DNA of 64,000 nucleotides, from positions 62,001 to 126,000 of the forward strand of contig JANQPO010000017.1 of assembly GCA_028289445.1 (NCBI GenBank), read 5' to 3'. Positions 1-8,919 of this stretch are shown here, one piece after another. The stretch is from Tepidamorphaceae bacterium. Its GTDB lineage: Bacteria; Pseudomonadota; Alphaproteobacteria; Rhizobiales; JAKSCL01. The translations under genes and the position numbers were made by a program. The notes under the pieces are model-generated. The model saw nothing but the letters and a program-made list of their open reading frames with translations, was not told the DNA's origin and did not search any database. How positions within the stretch are numbered: position 1 is the first letter of the stretch; every line of letters starts with the position of its first letter.

Positions 1-1
1 C

Positions 2-445
2 ATCTCCTGCGCCCGCGAGGGACCGGATCGTGGGCAGAAGATTGGCGCGTGGATCGCCGACGGCGTGTCGCGCGTGTCAGGTCGGCCGTTCCCCGATCAC
101 GAAGTCAATCAGCCGGGATACCTGCTCATGCCGGCCGGGCGGCTCGGTCCGGCCTTTATCGCAACCGAAAACTTCTACGTGCTGAAGACCTACAATGAAT
201 CCGACGTCTATGCTCTATTCGTCGGTCATCTGGCGGACCGCTATGGCAACAACAAGTCGCTGGTGGGGACCTGGAAGAAGGTGCCGACCGTGTCGCGCGG
301 CAATGTGCGCAAGCTGCAATTGCAGTTGGAAGGCGTCGGCTATGACGTCGGCGGGGCCGATGGCCTGATCGGCTTCAAGACACGCCGCTCGATCGGTGAA
401 TCGCAGCAGAAGAAGGGCCGCTCACCAACCTGTTGGATCGGCTAA
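2..445 (+). CDS. Lytic murein transglycosylase, C-terminal part (gene enters from left edge)
   Basis: The reading frame is open from the window edge and ends at TAA 443-445, so only about the last 147 codons are present. The visible part carries YVLKTYNESDVYALFVGHL, the end of the MltB-type transglycosylase domain, followed by a peptidoglycan-binding-like tail with GYDVGGADGLIGFKTRRSIG and a cysteine near the end. This arrangement is characteristic of alphaproteobacterial periplasmic lytic transglycosylases, which cleave the MurNAc-GlcNAc bond to form 1,6-anhydro ends. The signal peptide and catalytic glutamate lie outside the window, so activity cannot be judged. Family assignment is from recognised motifs. 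Confidence 0.8.
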   Translation: MSCAREGPDRGQKIGAWIADGVSRVSGRPFPDHEVNQPGYLLMPAGRLGPAFIATENFYVLKTYNESDVYALFVGHLADRYGNNKSLVGTWKKVPTVSRGNVRKLQLQLEGVGYDVGGADGLIGFKTRRSIGESQQKKGRSPTCWIG

Positions 446-514
446 AGCGGCGCTTGATATTGATCGCCGGGCGATCAATATGGCGTCTATCCGATTGCGG
501 CAGGAGGAATGACG

Positions 515-2356
515 GTGCGGCACCAACAACCACGCGCGCGACACATGGCGGCTGTCGAGGCCGGCGCTTCGACGCTTGGCGCCCTACCGGAATGGGATCT
601 GAGCGATCTCTATCCGGGCATCGCGTCCGACGCGGTCAAGACCGATCTTGATCGCGCACTCTCGGAATCGCAGGCGTTCGAGGACGCGCATAAGGGCAAG
701 GTCGCCAGCTATGCGGTGACCGATGACGGCACGCCGCTCGGCAAGGCCATCGTCAGCTATGAGGCTCTGCAAGACCTTCTCGGTCGGCTGGTGTCCTATG
801 CCGGCCTGGTTTACGCGGGCGACACGTCTGATCCGGAACGCTCGAAGTTCTATGGCGATGTCCAGGAACGCATCACGGCCGCCTCGTCGCATCTGATCTT
901 TTTCGAACTGGAGCTGAACCGGATCGAGGACGCCGTTTTTGAAGCGGTTCTGGCGGCTCCCAATGTCGCCAAGTACCGGCCCTGGCTAGAGGATATCCGC
1001 AAGGAGAAACCCTATCAGCTTGAGGACCGGCTGGAGCAGCTCTTTCACGAAAAGGCGATTTCCGGGCGGACGGCCTGGAACCGATTGTTCGACGAGACGA
1101 TGACGGCGCTTCGCTTCGATGTCGACGGCGAAAGCTTGGCGATCGAACCGACGCTCAATCTCCTTCAAGACCCGGACGAAGCGCGCCGTCGCGCCGCGTC
1201 AGAGGCTCTGGCGAGGACTTTTTCGGAGAACCTGCGGACGTTTTCGCTGATCACCAACACGCTGGCGAAGGACAAGGAGATTTCAGACCGCTGGCGCGGG
1301 TTCGAGGACATCGCCGATTCCCGCCATCTGGCCAATCGCGTGGAGCGGGACGTTGTGGATGCGTTGGCGGAGAGCGTGACCACCGCCTATCCGCGCCTGT
1401 CGCACCGCTACTATGCGATGAAAGCGAAATGGCTCGGCAAGGACGTGTTGGAAAGTTGGGACCGCAACGCGCCGCTGCCGGCGGTCGAGCAGCGCGAATA
1501 CGACTGGGATGAAGCGCGCGAGACCGTCCTTGACGCCTATGGTGCCTTCGCGCCGGAAATGCGCGCGATTGCCGATCGGTTCTTCACCTCGGGTTGGATT
1601 GATGCGCCCGTGAGGCCGGGCAAATCGCCTGGCGCCTTTGCCCATCCGACCGTGCCTTCGGCGCACCCCTATGTTCTCCTCAACTATCTCGGTAAGCCGC
1701 GCGACGTCATGACCCTGGCCCATGAACTGGGGCACGGGGTCCACCAGGTGTTGGCGGCTGATCAGGGCCCGCTGATGGCGCCGACACCGTTGACGCTTGC
1801 CGAAACGGCTAGCGTGTTCGGCGAGATGCTGACGTTCAAGGCCATCCTCAAGGACACTACCGATCCGGTGCAGAGAAAGGCGCTGCTGGCGGCCAAGGTC
1901 GAGGACATGATCAACACGGTCGTTCGTCAGATCGCGTTCTACAGCTTCGAGCGCAAGGTGCACACGGCCCGCCGCGAGGGCGAGTTGACGGCCGACGGGC
2001 TCGGCGAATTGTGGATGTCGGTGCAGGGCGACAGCCTCGGTCCGGCCGTTCGTCTGGGCGAGGGGTATGAGACGTTCTGGACCTATATCCCGCACTTCAT
2101 CCACTCGCCGTTCTACGTTTATGCCTACGCCTTCGGCGACTGCCTGGTGAACTCGCTTTATGCGGTCTACGAGAACGCCGAGGCCGGGTTTCAGGAGAAG
2201 TACTTCGACATGCTGAAGGCCGGCGGGTCTAAGCACCATTCCGAGCTTCTGGCGCCGTTCGGGCTGGATGCCACGGATCCGGACTTCTGGTCGAAGGGTT
2301 TGACCGTCATCGAGGCGCTCATTGACGAGTTGGAGGCCATGGACCGGATCGGCTGA
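515..2356 (+). CDS. pepF: M3-family oligoendopeptidase F
   Basis: About 613 aa, the usual length of M3B oligoendopeptidases, cytosolic zinc peptidases that degrade short peptides. The zinc site HELGH is at about residues 403-407, followed by a GHGVHQ-like context and a downstream AETASVFGEM helix expected to give the third ligand. The N-terminal half has the helical PepF lid region. Start choice: a perfect AGGAGG lies at 502-507. ATG at 509 is only one base away from it, while GTG at 515 has seven-base spacing and is preferred; ATG 545 is a further option. The stop overlaps the next start (TGATG), so the downstream small gene is probably co-translated. Confidence 0.9.
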   Translation: MRHQQPRARHMAAVEAGASTLGALPEWDLSDLYPGIASDAVKTDLDRALSESQAFEDAHKGKVASYAVTDDGTPLGKAIVSYEALQDLLGRLVSYAGLVYAGDTSDPERSKFYGDVQERITAASSHLIFFELELNRIEDAVFEAVLAAPNVAKYRPWLEDIRKEKPYQLEDRLEQLFHEKAISGRTAWNRLFDETMTALRFDVDGESLAIEPTLNLLQDPDEARRRAASEALARTFSENLRTFSLITNTLAKDKEISDRWRGFEDIADSRHLANRVERDVVDALAESVTTAYPRLSHRYYAMKAKWLGKDVLESWDRNAPLPAVEQREYDWDEARETVLDAYGAFAPEMRAIADRFFTSGWIDAPVRPGKSPGAFAHPTVPSAHPYVLLNYLGKPRDVMTLAHELGHGVHQVLAADQGPLMAPTPLTLAETASVFGEMLTFKAILKDTTDPVQRKALLAAKVEDMINTVVRQIAFYSFERKVHTARREGELTADGLGELWMSVQGDSLGPAVRLGEGYETFWTYIPHFIHSPFYVYAYAFGDCLVNSLYAVYENAEAGFQEKYFDMLKAGGSKHHSELLAPFGLDATDPDFWSKGLTVIEALIDELEAMDRIG

Positions 2357-2814
2357 TGTATCAGCCACGGACGCGGGGCTACGACAAGTCCGATCCAGTC
2401 AAGCGCTGGAACCTGCCGGATCGCGTCTTCTTCGCGTGCGGCGCGTGCCATATCTTGGCCTACGCATATCTGGAGCGTTTCGCGACCGCGGAAACCTTAG
2501 CACTGTGGATCAAACCGGCCGCCGGCTACACTGGCAATCACATCGTCGTCGCGACCGATACCTTGGTCTTTGACTATCACGGCTGGAGTGATCGTGAGCG
2601 CTACTTTGACCACACCGTCAAGCGGGCTCAGCAGAGATGGCATGGCTGGACGGCCGAGCTGATTCCGCTGCCACCCCATGTTCTAGTCTCGAACGAAGCA
2701 TCGCGCGCCTATGACGGCTTGTGGTTGCGCGAGCCAGATCAGTTCTATCGAGATGCCTTGCCTCGAGCGCGTGCATTTTTGTGTCGACTGCACGTGTCAC
2801 GGGGGCTTTCTTGA
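2356..2814 (+). CDS. Hypothetical protein, translationally coupled to pepF
   Basis: A 152-aa protein whose ATG overlaps the pepF stop codon by one base (TGATG), indicating coupling. No signal peptide or membrane segment is seen. It has a Cys/His motif near residue 30 (FACGACHILAYAYLERF), many aromatic residues, and a WHGW segment near residue 95. I do not recognise the family. The soluble composition and aromatic content suggest a small enzyme or ligand-binding fold, but that is a guess. The junction and even codon use support a real gene. Confidence 0.6.
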   Translation: MYQPRTRGYDKSDPVKRWNLPDRVFFACGACHILAYAYLERFATAETLALWIKPAAGYTGNHIVVATDTLVFDYHGWSDRERYFDHTVKRAQQRWHGWTAELIPLPPHVLVSNEASRAYDGLWLREPDQFYRDALPRARAFLCRLHVSRGLS

Positions 2815-2874
2815 CTGCCCTCGGGCACGGACATATCGTCGCAGGACCGGTCAGGGGACAGGGGGGGACCAGCA

Positions 2875-3366
2875 ATGAAGATGAAGACCGTACTTGTTGG
2901 CTTCCTGGCGGCGATACTCGCATCCCATGCATTTGCTCAGGATTCATCGACGCCGCCGTCGGCCGATGTGCTTGACGCCACGAAACCGGGTCTCATCGCC
3001 CAGGCCTTGCAGGAACTTGGTTATCGTGCGCAGCTTGAAATCGATTCACAAGGCGATCCGGTCATCCGGACCACGTTCGCGCGCTCAAAAACCAATATCT
3101 ACTTCTACTCCTGCACCGAGGGCAAAGACTGCGAGATCATCCAGTTCTCGGCCGGCTTCGACAAGGAAAGCGGCTTCGACGCGGCGTCCATTATCAAATG
3201 GAACCGCGATCGGCTGTTCGGTTCGGCCTATCTCGACGACGAGGACGATCCCTGGGTCAAGCTCACGGTCAACCTGAAGGGCGGCGTTACCGAAGACAAC
3301 CTCAAGGACACCATTGAGTGGTGGGAGGTGGTGGTCGGCCAGTTCAGGGACCATATCGACTTCTAG
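2875..3366 (+). CDS. YbjN domain-containing secreted protein
   Basis: A 163-aa protein with a signal peptide (hydrophobic stretch, cleavage after SHAFA about residue 21). The mature part matches the YbjN pattern: LQELGYRAQLEIDSQGDP, then a FYSC...CEIIQF core with two cysteines, then WNRDRLFGSAYLDDEDDPW and a closing amphipathic helix. YbjN proteins resemble type III secretion chaperones in fold; their role in Alphaproteobacteria is not settled. A strong purine-rich Shine-Dalgarno run lies just before the ATG. It stands alone between the pepF pair and the AarF kinase gene. Confidence 0.7.
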   Translation: MKMKTVLVGFLAAILASHAFAQDSSTPPSADVLDATKPGLIAQALQELGYRAQLEIDSQGDPVIRTTFARSKTNIYFYSCTEGKDCEIIQFSAGFDKESGFDAASIIKWNRDRLFGSAYLDDEDDPWVKLTVNLKGGVTEDNLKDTIEWWEVVVGQFRDHIDF

Positions 3367-3438
3367 TCTCTTCCCGAAAGTTCCCGCGGGCGCTATCTAT
3401 CCGCACCGGGACGCCTGCCGCGGAGCGAGCGACTATCG

Positions 3439-4809
3439 ATGGACCGCGAGGACAATCGCTTTTCAAGACGCCTTCAGCGCTATGCGCGCGTCGGCACCAA
3501 TGTCGGCGGCGCGGCGGCAAAGATGGCCGGCGCGCGGTTTTTCGGCGTTGAGATCGATCGTCAGGAGAATGCGGAGGAAATCGCGGCGGCGCTTGGCGGA
3601 CTGAAGGGTCCGATCATGAAGGTGGCGCAGTTGCTTGCCACTATTCCAGACGCTTTACCCCCCGAATATGCCGCTGAGCTCACCCAGTTGCAGTCCGACG
3701 CGCCGCCCATGGGTCGCGCCTTCTTGAGGCGTCGCATGGCGGCGGAGCTCGGAAAGGACTGGCGTGGACAGTTTGCGGACTTTTCACAAGATGCGTCCGC
3801 TTCCGCGTCGTTGGGCCAAGTGCATCGCGCCACGCATCACGACGGCCGAACGCTGGCCTGCAAGCTGCAATATCCCGACATGCAGTCCGCCGTCGAGGCG
3901 GACCTCAACCAGCTACAGGTTCTTTTCGCGCTCCATCGCCGTATGGACCCCGCAATAGACACAAGCCAGATGTTCACGGAGATCGGGGCCCGTGTCCGCG
4001 AGGAACTGGACTACGACCGCGAAGCGCGGCACATGCGGCTCTACCGCGCCTTCTTCGCCGATGACGATTTGATCCGCATTCCCGAGCCGATCGACGATTT
4101 GTCGACGAAGCGCCTTTTGACGATGACCTGGCTTGAGGGCACCAAGCTTCTCGACCACAAGGAAGCGCCGCTTGAGGTGCGCAACCGGCTAGCGACCGCC
4201 ATGTTCCGCGCCTGGTGGTATCCGTTCAGCCATTACGCGGTCATTCATGGCGATCCGCATCTTGGCAATTACACGGTCTTTGAGGACGGCGGCGCGCCGG
4301 CGGGCATCAATCTGCTCGACTTCGGCTGCGTGCGCCTGTTCCCGCCTGGCTTCGTCAAAGGCGTCATCGATCTCTACAACGGCATCCGCACCGACGATCG
4401 CGATCTGGTCGTCTCCGCCTACGAGACTTGGGGCTTTCGCGGTCTCAACGACGAGCTGATCGAGATCTTGAATATCTGGGCGCGGTTCATCTACGGCCCG
4501 CTCCTGGACGATCGCGTTCGCTCGATTGCCGATGGCATCAGCCCGGCGCAGTACGGGCGAAAACAGGCCTTCCAGGTCCATCAGGCGCTCAAGGAGAAGG
4601 GACCGGTGACCGTGCCGCGCGAGTTCGTCTTCATGGACCGCGCCGCCATTGGGCTTGGCGGCGTGTTCCTCCACCTGCGCGCCGAGTTGAACTATTTCCG
4701 CTTGTTTAACGGCATGATCGAGGACTTCTCCATCGATCGTGTCGCTCAACGCCAGGCGGAGACCTTGGCCAGTGTCGGGTTGGTCCAGTCGGAGCCCGAA
4801 GCGGCCTGA
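3439..4809 (+). CDS. ABC1/AarF (UbiB-family) atypical kinase
   Basis: A 456-aa member of the ABC1/ADCK kinase-like family, associated with ubiquinone biosynthesis and lipid homeostasis. Visible features: GPIMKVAQ at about residues 57-64 (a KxAQ version of the family KxGQ motif), the alanine-rich loop ASASLGQVH replacing a P-loop, HGDPHLGN at about 270-277 (catalytic loop), and LLDFGCVR about 293 (DFG metal site). It lacks the C-terminal membrane anchor of classical UbiB, so it may be an AarF paralogue rather than UbiB itself. Short gene spacing to the next ORF suggests linkage with the cytochrome oxidase subunit and pnt genes. Confidence 0.85.
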   Translation: MDREDNRFSRRLQRYARVGTNVGGAAAKMAGARFFGVEIDRQENAEEIAAALGGLKGPIMKVAQLLATIPDALPPEYAAELTQLQSDAPPMGRAFLRRRMAAELGKDWRGQFADFSQDASASASLGQVHRATHHDGRTLACKLQYPDMQSAVEADLNQLQVLFALHRRMDPAIDTSQMFTEIGARVREELDYDREARHMRLYRAFFADDDLIRIPEPIDDLSTKRLLTMTWLEGTKLLDHKEAPLEVRNRLATAMFRAWWYPFSHYAVIHGDPHLGNYTVFEDGGAPAGINLLDFGCVRLFPPGFVKGVIDLYNGIRTDDRDLVVSAYETWGFRGLNDELIEILNIWARFIYGPLLDDRVRSIADGISPAQYGRKQAFQVHQALKEKGPVTVPREFVFMDRAAIGLGGVFLHLRAELNYFRLFNGMIEDFSIDRVAQRQAETLASVGLVQSEPEAA

Positions 4810-4897
4810 ATGCCGCGGCCAACCGGGATTGTCCGTCCCAGGCCGGTGTGCTAGGCGATCCCCAGTCACCGCAAGACGCGACAAGGACCTCAGCGAG

Positions 4898-5032
4898 ATG
4901 GCCGACGAAACCCCGCCGCAAATGGACTATGACGAGCACTACAAGACCTACAAGCTGTTCATCAATCTTTCGGTGATCGCGACGGCGGCAATCGCGGCGA
5001 TCTTGATTGGGATGGCGATTTTCTTGCTCTGA
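4898..5032 (+). CDS. aa3-type cytochrome c oxidase subunit IV, 44 aa
   Basis: A 44-residue protein with a short acidic N-terminus (MDYDEHYKTYKLF) and one transmembrane helix ending in GMAIFLL. This matches the bacterial aa3 oxidase subunit IV family (PF07835). ATG 4898 has an AAGGA Shine-Dalgarno ten bases upstream. The gene is commonly found just before the pnt transhydrogenase genes in Alphaproteobacteria, as here, away from the other oxidase subunits. It should sit in the inner membrane and pack against the oxidase core. Function beyond assembly or stability is not known. Confidence 0.8.
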   Translation: MADETPPQMDYDEHYKTYKLFINLSVIATAAIAAILIGMAIFLL

Positions 5033-5095
5033 TCGGGTGTTGACGGTCGGCGACCTGGCATAGAGTCGTCAGACCGATGAAGACGGGGGACAACA

Positions 5096-6241
5096 ATGAA
5101 AATTGCCGTTCCGGCGGAGACAACCGAGGGCGAGTCGCGGGTCGCCGCGACGCCTGACAGCGTCAAGCGACTGATTGCGCTTGGGGCATCGGTTGCCGTC
5201 GAAAAGGGTGCCGGCATGGGCTCTCTCGTCCGCGATGCGGACTATGAGGAGGCCGGTGCCACCGTCGATACGCGCGACAAAACGCTTGCCGACGCAGACG
5301 TGGTGCTGACCGTTCAGCGCCCGGCCGACGACATCGTCAAGGCGTTGAAATCGGGCGCTATTCTGGCCGGTATTCTCGACCCCTATGGCGCGCGCGACGC
5401 GCTGACGCCACTCGCGAAATCGGGTGCAGTGGCTTTCGCCATGGAGTTCATGCCCCGCATCACGCGCGCGCAGTCCATGGACGTCTTGTCGTCGCAGGCC
5501 AACATCGCCGGCTATCAGGCGATCGTCGAGGCATCCCATGCGTATGGTCGGGCGCTGCCGATGATGATGACGGCGGCCGGCACGGTTCCTGCCGCCAAGG
5601 TCTTCGTCATGGGCGCCGGCGTTGCTGGACTGCAAGCGATCGCGACTGCGCGCCGGCTTGGCGCCGTCGTCACCGCCACCGATGTGCGCCCGGCGGCCAA
5701 GGAACAGGTCGAGAGCCTCGGCGGCAAGTTCATCGCGGTCGAGGACGAGGAATTCAAACAGGCGGAGACCGCCGGCGGCTACGCCAAGGAGATGTCGGAC
5801 GAGTACAAGGCCAAGCAGGCCGAACTGGTGGCCGGTCATATCGCCAAGCAAAACATTGTCGTTACGACCGCGCTGATCCCGGGTCGACCGGCACCGGTGC
5901 TGGTTTCGAAGGATATGGTGGAATCGATGGGCGAGGGCGGCGTGATCGTCGACCTTGCGGTCGAGCGCGGCGGCAATTGCGAAGTGTCCAAGCTTGGCGA
6001 AACGGTGGTGCACAACGGTGTCAAGATCGTCGGTAAGCCGAACCTGGCCGGCGAGATCGCGGCAACGGCATCGAGCCTTTATGCGCGCAACCTTGTCGCT
6101 TTCCTCGACATACTGGTCGACAAGGAAAAGGGCGAACTGGCGATCGACTGGGAGGATGAAATCGTGACCGCGACGGCGCTGACAAAGGACGGCGACTTCG
6201 TCCATCCGGCGCTGCAGGAAAAGGGGGACGGTGATGAGTGA
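5096..6241 (+). CDS. pntAA: NAD(P) transhydrogenase subunit alpha, part 1
   Basis: A 381-aa soluble NAD(H)-binding domain I of proton-translocating transhydrogenase, the family's normal size when subunit alpha is split. Motifs: [19 protein letters not shown] at the N-terminus, [19 protein letters not shown] about 125-145, the nucleotide-binding [18 protein letters not shown] about 172, and the conserved [10 protein letters not shown]. The enzyme couples hydride transfer from NADH to NADP+ to proton entry. The stop codon overlaps the next gene by 8 bases, and the order pntAA-pntAB-pntB is typical of Alphaproteobacteria. A GGGGGA Shine-Dalgarno precedes ATG 5096. Confidence 0.95.
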   Translation: MKIAVPAETTEGESRVAATPDSVKRLIALGASVAVEKGAGMGSLVRDADYEEAGATVDTRDKTLADADVVLTVQRPADDIVKALKSGAILAGILDPYGARDALTPLAKSGAVAFAMEFMPRITRAQSMDVLSSQANIAGYQAIVEASHAYGRALPMMMTAAGTVPAAKVFVMGAGVAGLQAIATARRLGAVVTATDVRPAAKEQVESLGGKFIAVEDEEFKQAETAGGYAKEMSDEYKAKQAELVAGHIAKQNIVVTTALIPGRPAPVLVSKDMVESMGEGGVIVDLAVERGGNCEVSKLGETVVHNGVKIVGKPNLAGEIAATASSLYARNLVAFLDILVDKEKGELAIDWEDEIVTATALTKDGDFVHPALQEKGDGDE

Positions 6242-6686
6242 TCTCACCGCACAGGACGCCGCCCAAAAGGCGGCGGAAGCGGCCGAGGCCGCACAGGCGG
6301 CTGCCGACAGCGCGAAGGGCTTCGCCGACATGGCGATTGCCGCGCTAGAATCCGGCGGCGACGGCATCGCCCATGCTGCCGGTGTCGATCCGTTCATCTT
6401 CAGGATCGCGATCTTTGTGCTCGCGATCTTCGTCGGCTATTACGTCGTTTGGTCAGTGACGCCGGCGCTGCACACACCCTTGATGTCGGTTACCAACGCG
6501 ATTTCCTCGGTTATCGTCGTTGGTGCGCTCCTGGCCGTCGGGTCCTCGGCCCTCGATCTGGTCGAGGGGTCCGGGATCGCACGGTTCTTCGGCTTCCTGG
6601 CGTTGGTCATGGCCAGCGTCAACATCTTCGGCGGCTTCCTGGTGACCCAGCGAATGCTGGCCATGTACAAGAAAAAAGAGCGCTAG
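6234..6686 (+). CDS. pntAB: NAD(P) transhydrogenase subunit alpha, part 2
   Basis: A 150-aa membrane subunit of the three-polypeptide transhydrogenase. It has an Ala/Glu-rich cytosolic N-terminus (about residues 1-40) and then three to four hydrophobic helices, including [20 protein letters not shown] and the conserved [17 protein letters not shown] end. It forms part of the proton channel (domain II) with PntB. ATG 6234 is preferred over the GTG immediately before it. It overlaps the end of pntAA by 8 bases and is followed 9 bases later by pntB, so the three genes form one operon. Confidence 0.9.
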   Translation: MSDLTAQDAAQKAAEAAEAAQAAADSAKGFADMAIAALESGGDGIAHAAGVDPFIFRIAIFVLAIFVGYYVVWSVTPALHTPLMSVTNAISSVIVVGALLAVGSSALDLVEGSGIARFFGFLALVMASVNIFGGFLVTQRMLAMYKKKER

Positions 6687-6695
6687 GGGGCGTCC

Positions 6696-8093
6696 ATGTC
6701 AGCCAATCTCGCGGCGCTCCTCTATCTCGTTTCGGGCGTTCTCTTCATTCTGGCCCTACGCGGCCTGTCGAGCCCGGAATCGTCCAGGCGCGGCAATCAG
6801 TTCGGCATGGCCGGCATGGCGATCGCCATTGTCACGACGCTGTTCGTGGCGGCGCCGTCCAGTATCGGCATCTCGCTGCTGATTGTCGTCGGCGTTGCGA
6901 TCGGCGGTGGCATCGGTGCGATGATCGCAAGGCAGGTGCCGATGACGGCAATGCCGCAGCTTGTCGCCGCCTTCCACTCGCTGGTGGGTATGGCCGCCGT
7001 CTTCGTCGCCGCCGCGGCGCTTTATGCGCCGCAGGCCTTCGATATCGGTCAACCGGGCGCCATGCACGCGGCGAGCTTGTTTGAGATGGCGCTCGGCACC
7101 GCCATTGGCGCCATCACCTTTTCCGGCTCCGTCATCGCCTTTGCCAAGCTCGATGGCCGCATGTCCGGCAAGCCGATCATGCTGCCGTCCAGGCACGCTA
7201 TCAATATCGGCCTTGCGGTCGCGCTGGTGCTCGCCATCGTTTGGCTGGTCGCGGCCGAAAGCTACGTGGCGTTCTGGCTGATCGTCATCCTGGCGCTCGT
7301 GCTCGGCGTTTTGATCATCATCCCGATCGGTGGCGCCGACATGCCCGTCGTCGTGTCGATGCTGAATTCTTATTCCGGTTGGGCGGCCGCTGGTATCGGC
7401 TTCACGCTTGAGAACACCGCACTGATCATCACGGGCGCGCTGGTCGGATCGTCGGGCGCCATCCTGTCCTACATCATGTGCCGCGCGATGAACCGCTCGT
7501 TCATATCTGTCATCCTCGGCGGGTTCGGTGGCGAGACTGCGGCGGTAGCAGGCGAGATCGAGCAGCGCCCGGTCAAACAGGGCTCGGCCGACGATGCCGC
7601 CTTCATCATGAAGAACAGCTCCAAGGTCATCATCGTGCCTGGCTACGGCATGGCGGTCGCGCAAGCGCAGCACGCGGTGCGTGAGATGGCCGATATGCTG
7701 AAGGCGGAGGGCGTCGAGGTTAAGTACGCCATCCACCCGGTGGCCGGGCGCATGCCGGGCCATATGAACGTGCTGTTGGCCGAGGCCAGCGTTCCCTATG
7801 ACGAGGTGTTCGAATTGGAGGACATCAACTCCGAGTTCGCACAGGCCGATGTTGCCTTCGTGATTGGCGCCAATGACGTGACCAACCCGGCGGCCAAGAC
7901 GGACAAGGCGTCGCCGATTTACGGCATGCCGGTGCTGGACGTCGAAAAGGCGGGTACGGTGTTGTTCGTCAAGCGCGGCATGGGGTCCGGCTATGCGGGC
8001 GTGGAAAACGAACTGTTCTTCCGCGACAACACGATGATGCTGTTCTCCGACGCCAAGAAGATGGTTGAGGAGATCGTCAAATCGCTCGACTAA
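6696..8093 (+). CDS. pntB: NAD(P) transhydrogenase subunit beta
   Basis: A 465-aa protein of normal family length. The N-terminal two thirds form about nine transmembrane helices (domain II). The C-terminal domain III binds NADP(H): KVIIVPGYGMAVAQAQHAV about residues 310-328, YAIHPVAGRMPGHMNVLLAEA, VIGANDVTNPAA, and KRGMGSGYAGVENELF at the end. With PntAA and PntAB it makes the proton-driven NADPH-generating complex of the inner membrane. A GGGGG run before ATG 6696 serves as ribosome site. A GAGGAG run close to its end may drive translation of the following hydrolase frame. Confidence 0.95.
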   Translation: MSANLAALLYLVSGVLFILALRGLSSPESSRRGNQFGMAGMAIAIVTTLFVAAPSSIGISLLIVVGVAIGGGIGAMIARQVPMTAMPQLVAAFHSLVGMAAVFVAAAALYAPQAFDIGQPGAMHAASLFEMALGTAIGAITFSGSVIAFAKLDGRMSGKPIMLPSRHAINIGLAVALVLAIVWLVAAESYVAFWLIVILALVLGVLIIIPIGGADMPVVVSMLNSYSGWAAAGIGFTLENTALIITGALVGSSGAILSYIMCRAMNRSFISVILGGFGGETAAVAGEIEQRPVKQGSADDAAFIMKNSSKVIIVPGYGMAVAQAQHAVREMADMLKAEGVEVKYAIHPVAGRMPGHMNVLLAEASVPYDEVFELEDINSEFAQADVAFVIGANDVTNPAAKTDKASPIYGMPVLDVEKAGTVLFVKRGMGSGYAGVENELFFRDNTMMLFSDAKKMVEEIVKSLD

Positions 8094-8164
8094 ACGGTCG
8101 AGGATCGCCACTTTTCAAAGCGCTCGGCGCGCTGGTCGCAATCTATCTGGCTGGGCTTGCTGCG

Positions 8165-8902
8165 TTGTTCGCAATGCAGCGGCCAATGCTCTATCCGGCC
8201 GGCGGCGAGGTCCTGCCGCCGGCAGACGTTGGTCTTCAGGCTCTACAAACGGTGCGGCTTGAGACGCCGGACGGCGAAACGCTTCTCGCCTGGCATGGGC
8301 TGCCTTCGCCCGGACAGCCGGTCGTCCTGTTTTTCCAGGGGAATGCCGGCACGCTCGCCACGCGCCAGAACGCGTTCAGACAGATCATCGGTGCCGGCTA
8401 CGGCCTCTTCGCCGTTAGCTATCGCGGCTACGCCGGCTCGACCGGATCGCCGAGCCAAGCCGGATTGATCGCCGATGGTCTTACGGCATTCGACTGGTTG
8501 CACGAACGATACGACCGGATCGTAATCTATGGCCAGTCGCTGGGATCTGGGGTCGCGACACAAGTTGCGGGGCAGCGAGACGCCGCCGCGCTCGTTCTGG
8601 AGGTTCCTTTCTCCGCAGCGGTCGATGTTGCCGCCCACAGCTACCCGATCTTTCCAGTGCGCTTGCTCATGCTTGACCAATGGCGAAGCCGCGACATCAT
8701 CGGCGAAGTCGGGGAACCGGTGTTGATCCTTGAAGCCGCCCACGACCGCATTATCCCTGCCGGTCAGGCCCATCGCCTCTTTTCTGCCGCTCGCCAGCCC
8801 AAGCGACACATCGTTCTCGACGATGTCGATCACAACACCGCCTGGCGCGGCGATCTGTTGCGTCATCTGTCCGCATTTGTCTCTGAGTTTGCGACCGACT
8901 GA
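8165..8902 (+). CDS. Alpha/beta hydrolase, BEM46/YfhR-like, membrane anchored (start uncertain)
   Basis: At least 245 aa of an alpha/beta hydrolase: oxyanion region FFQGNAGT, YRGYAGSTGSPS, nucleophile elbow YGQSLGSGV, then a late Asp (EAAHDRIIP) and His (DDVDHNTAW) completing the triad. The first clear start is TTG 8165 (ATG at 8174), but the frame is open back to about 8069 and encodes LFKALGALVAIYLAGLAALF, exactly the N-terminal anchor expected for this family, with no ATG, GTG or TTG before it. The real start may therefore be non-canonical (see findings) or a base may be wrong upstream. Substrate unknown; family members are esterase or peptidase-like. Confidence 0.8.
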   Translation: MFAMQRPMLYPAGGEVLPPADVGLQALQTVRLETPDGETLLAWHGLPSPGQPVVLFFQGNAGTLATRQNAFRQIIGAGYGLFAVSYRGYAGSTGSPSQAGLIADGLTAFDWLHERYDRIVIYGQSLGSGVATQVAGQRDAAALVLEVPFSAAVDVAAHSYPIFPVRLLMLDQWRSRDIIGEVGEPVLILEAAHDRIIPAGQAHRLFSAARQPKRHIVLDDVDHNTAWRGDLLRHLSAFVSEFATD

Positions 8903-8919
8903 ACGGCGGGCGATCCGCC

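Noticed and set aside
1283-2368. 361-aa minus-strand frame opposite the oligoendopeptidase gene
   Set aside because: Mirror frame of a GC-rich gene: Arg/His/Asp-rich, no domain pattern, no ribosome site.
5069-6397. 442-aa minus-strand frame opposite pntAA
   Set aside because: Antisense shadow caused by strong codon bias in pntAA; composition is low-complexity Arg/Asp/His.
6756-8111. 451-aa minus-strand frame opposite pntB
   Set aside because: Same mirror effect; full of HDDxxR-like strings with no hydrophobic core.
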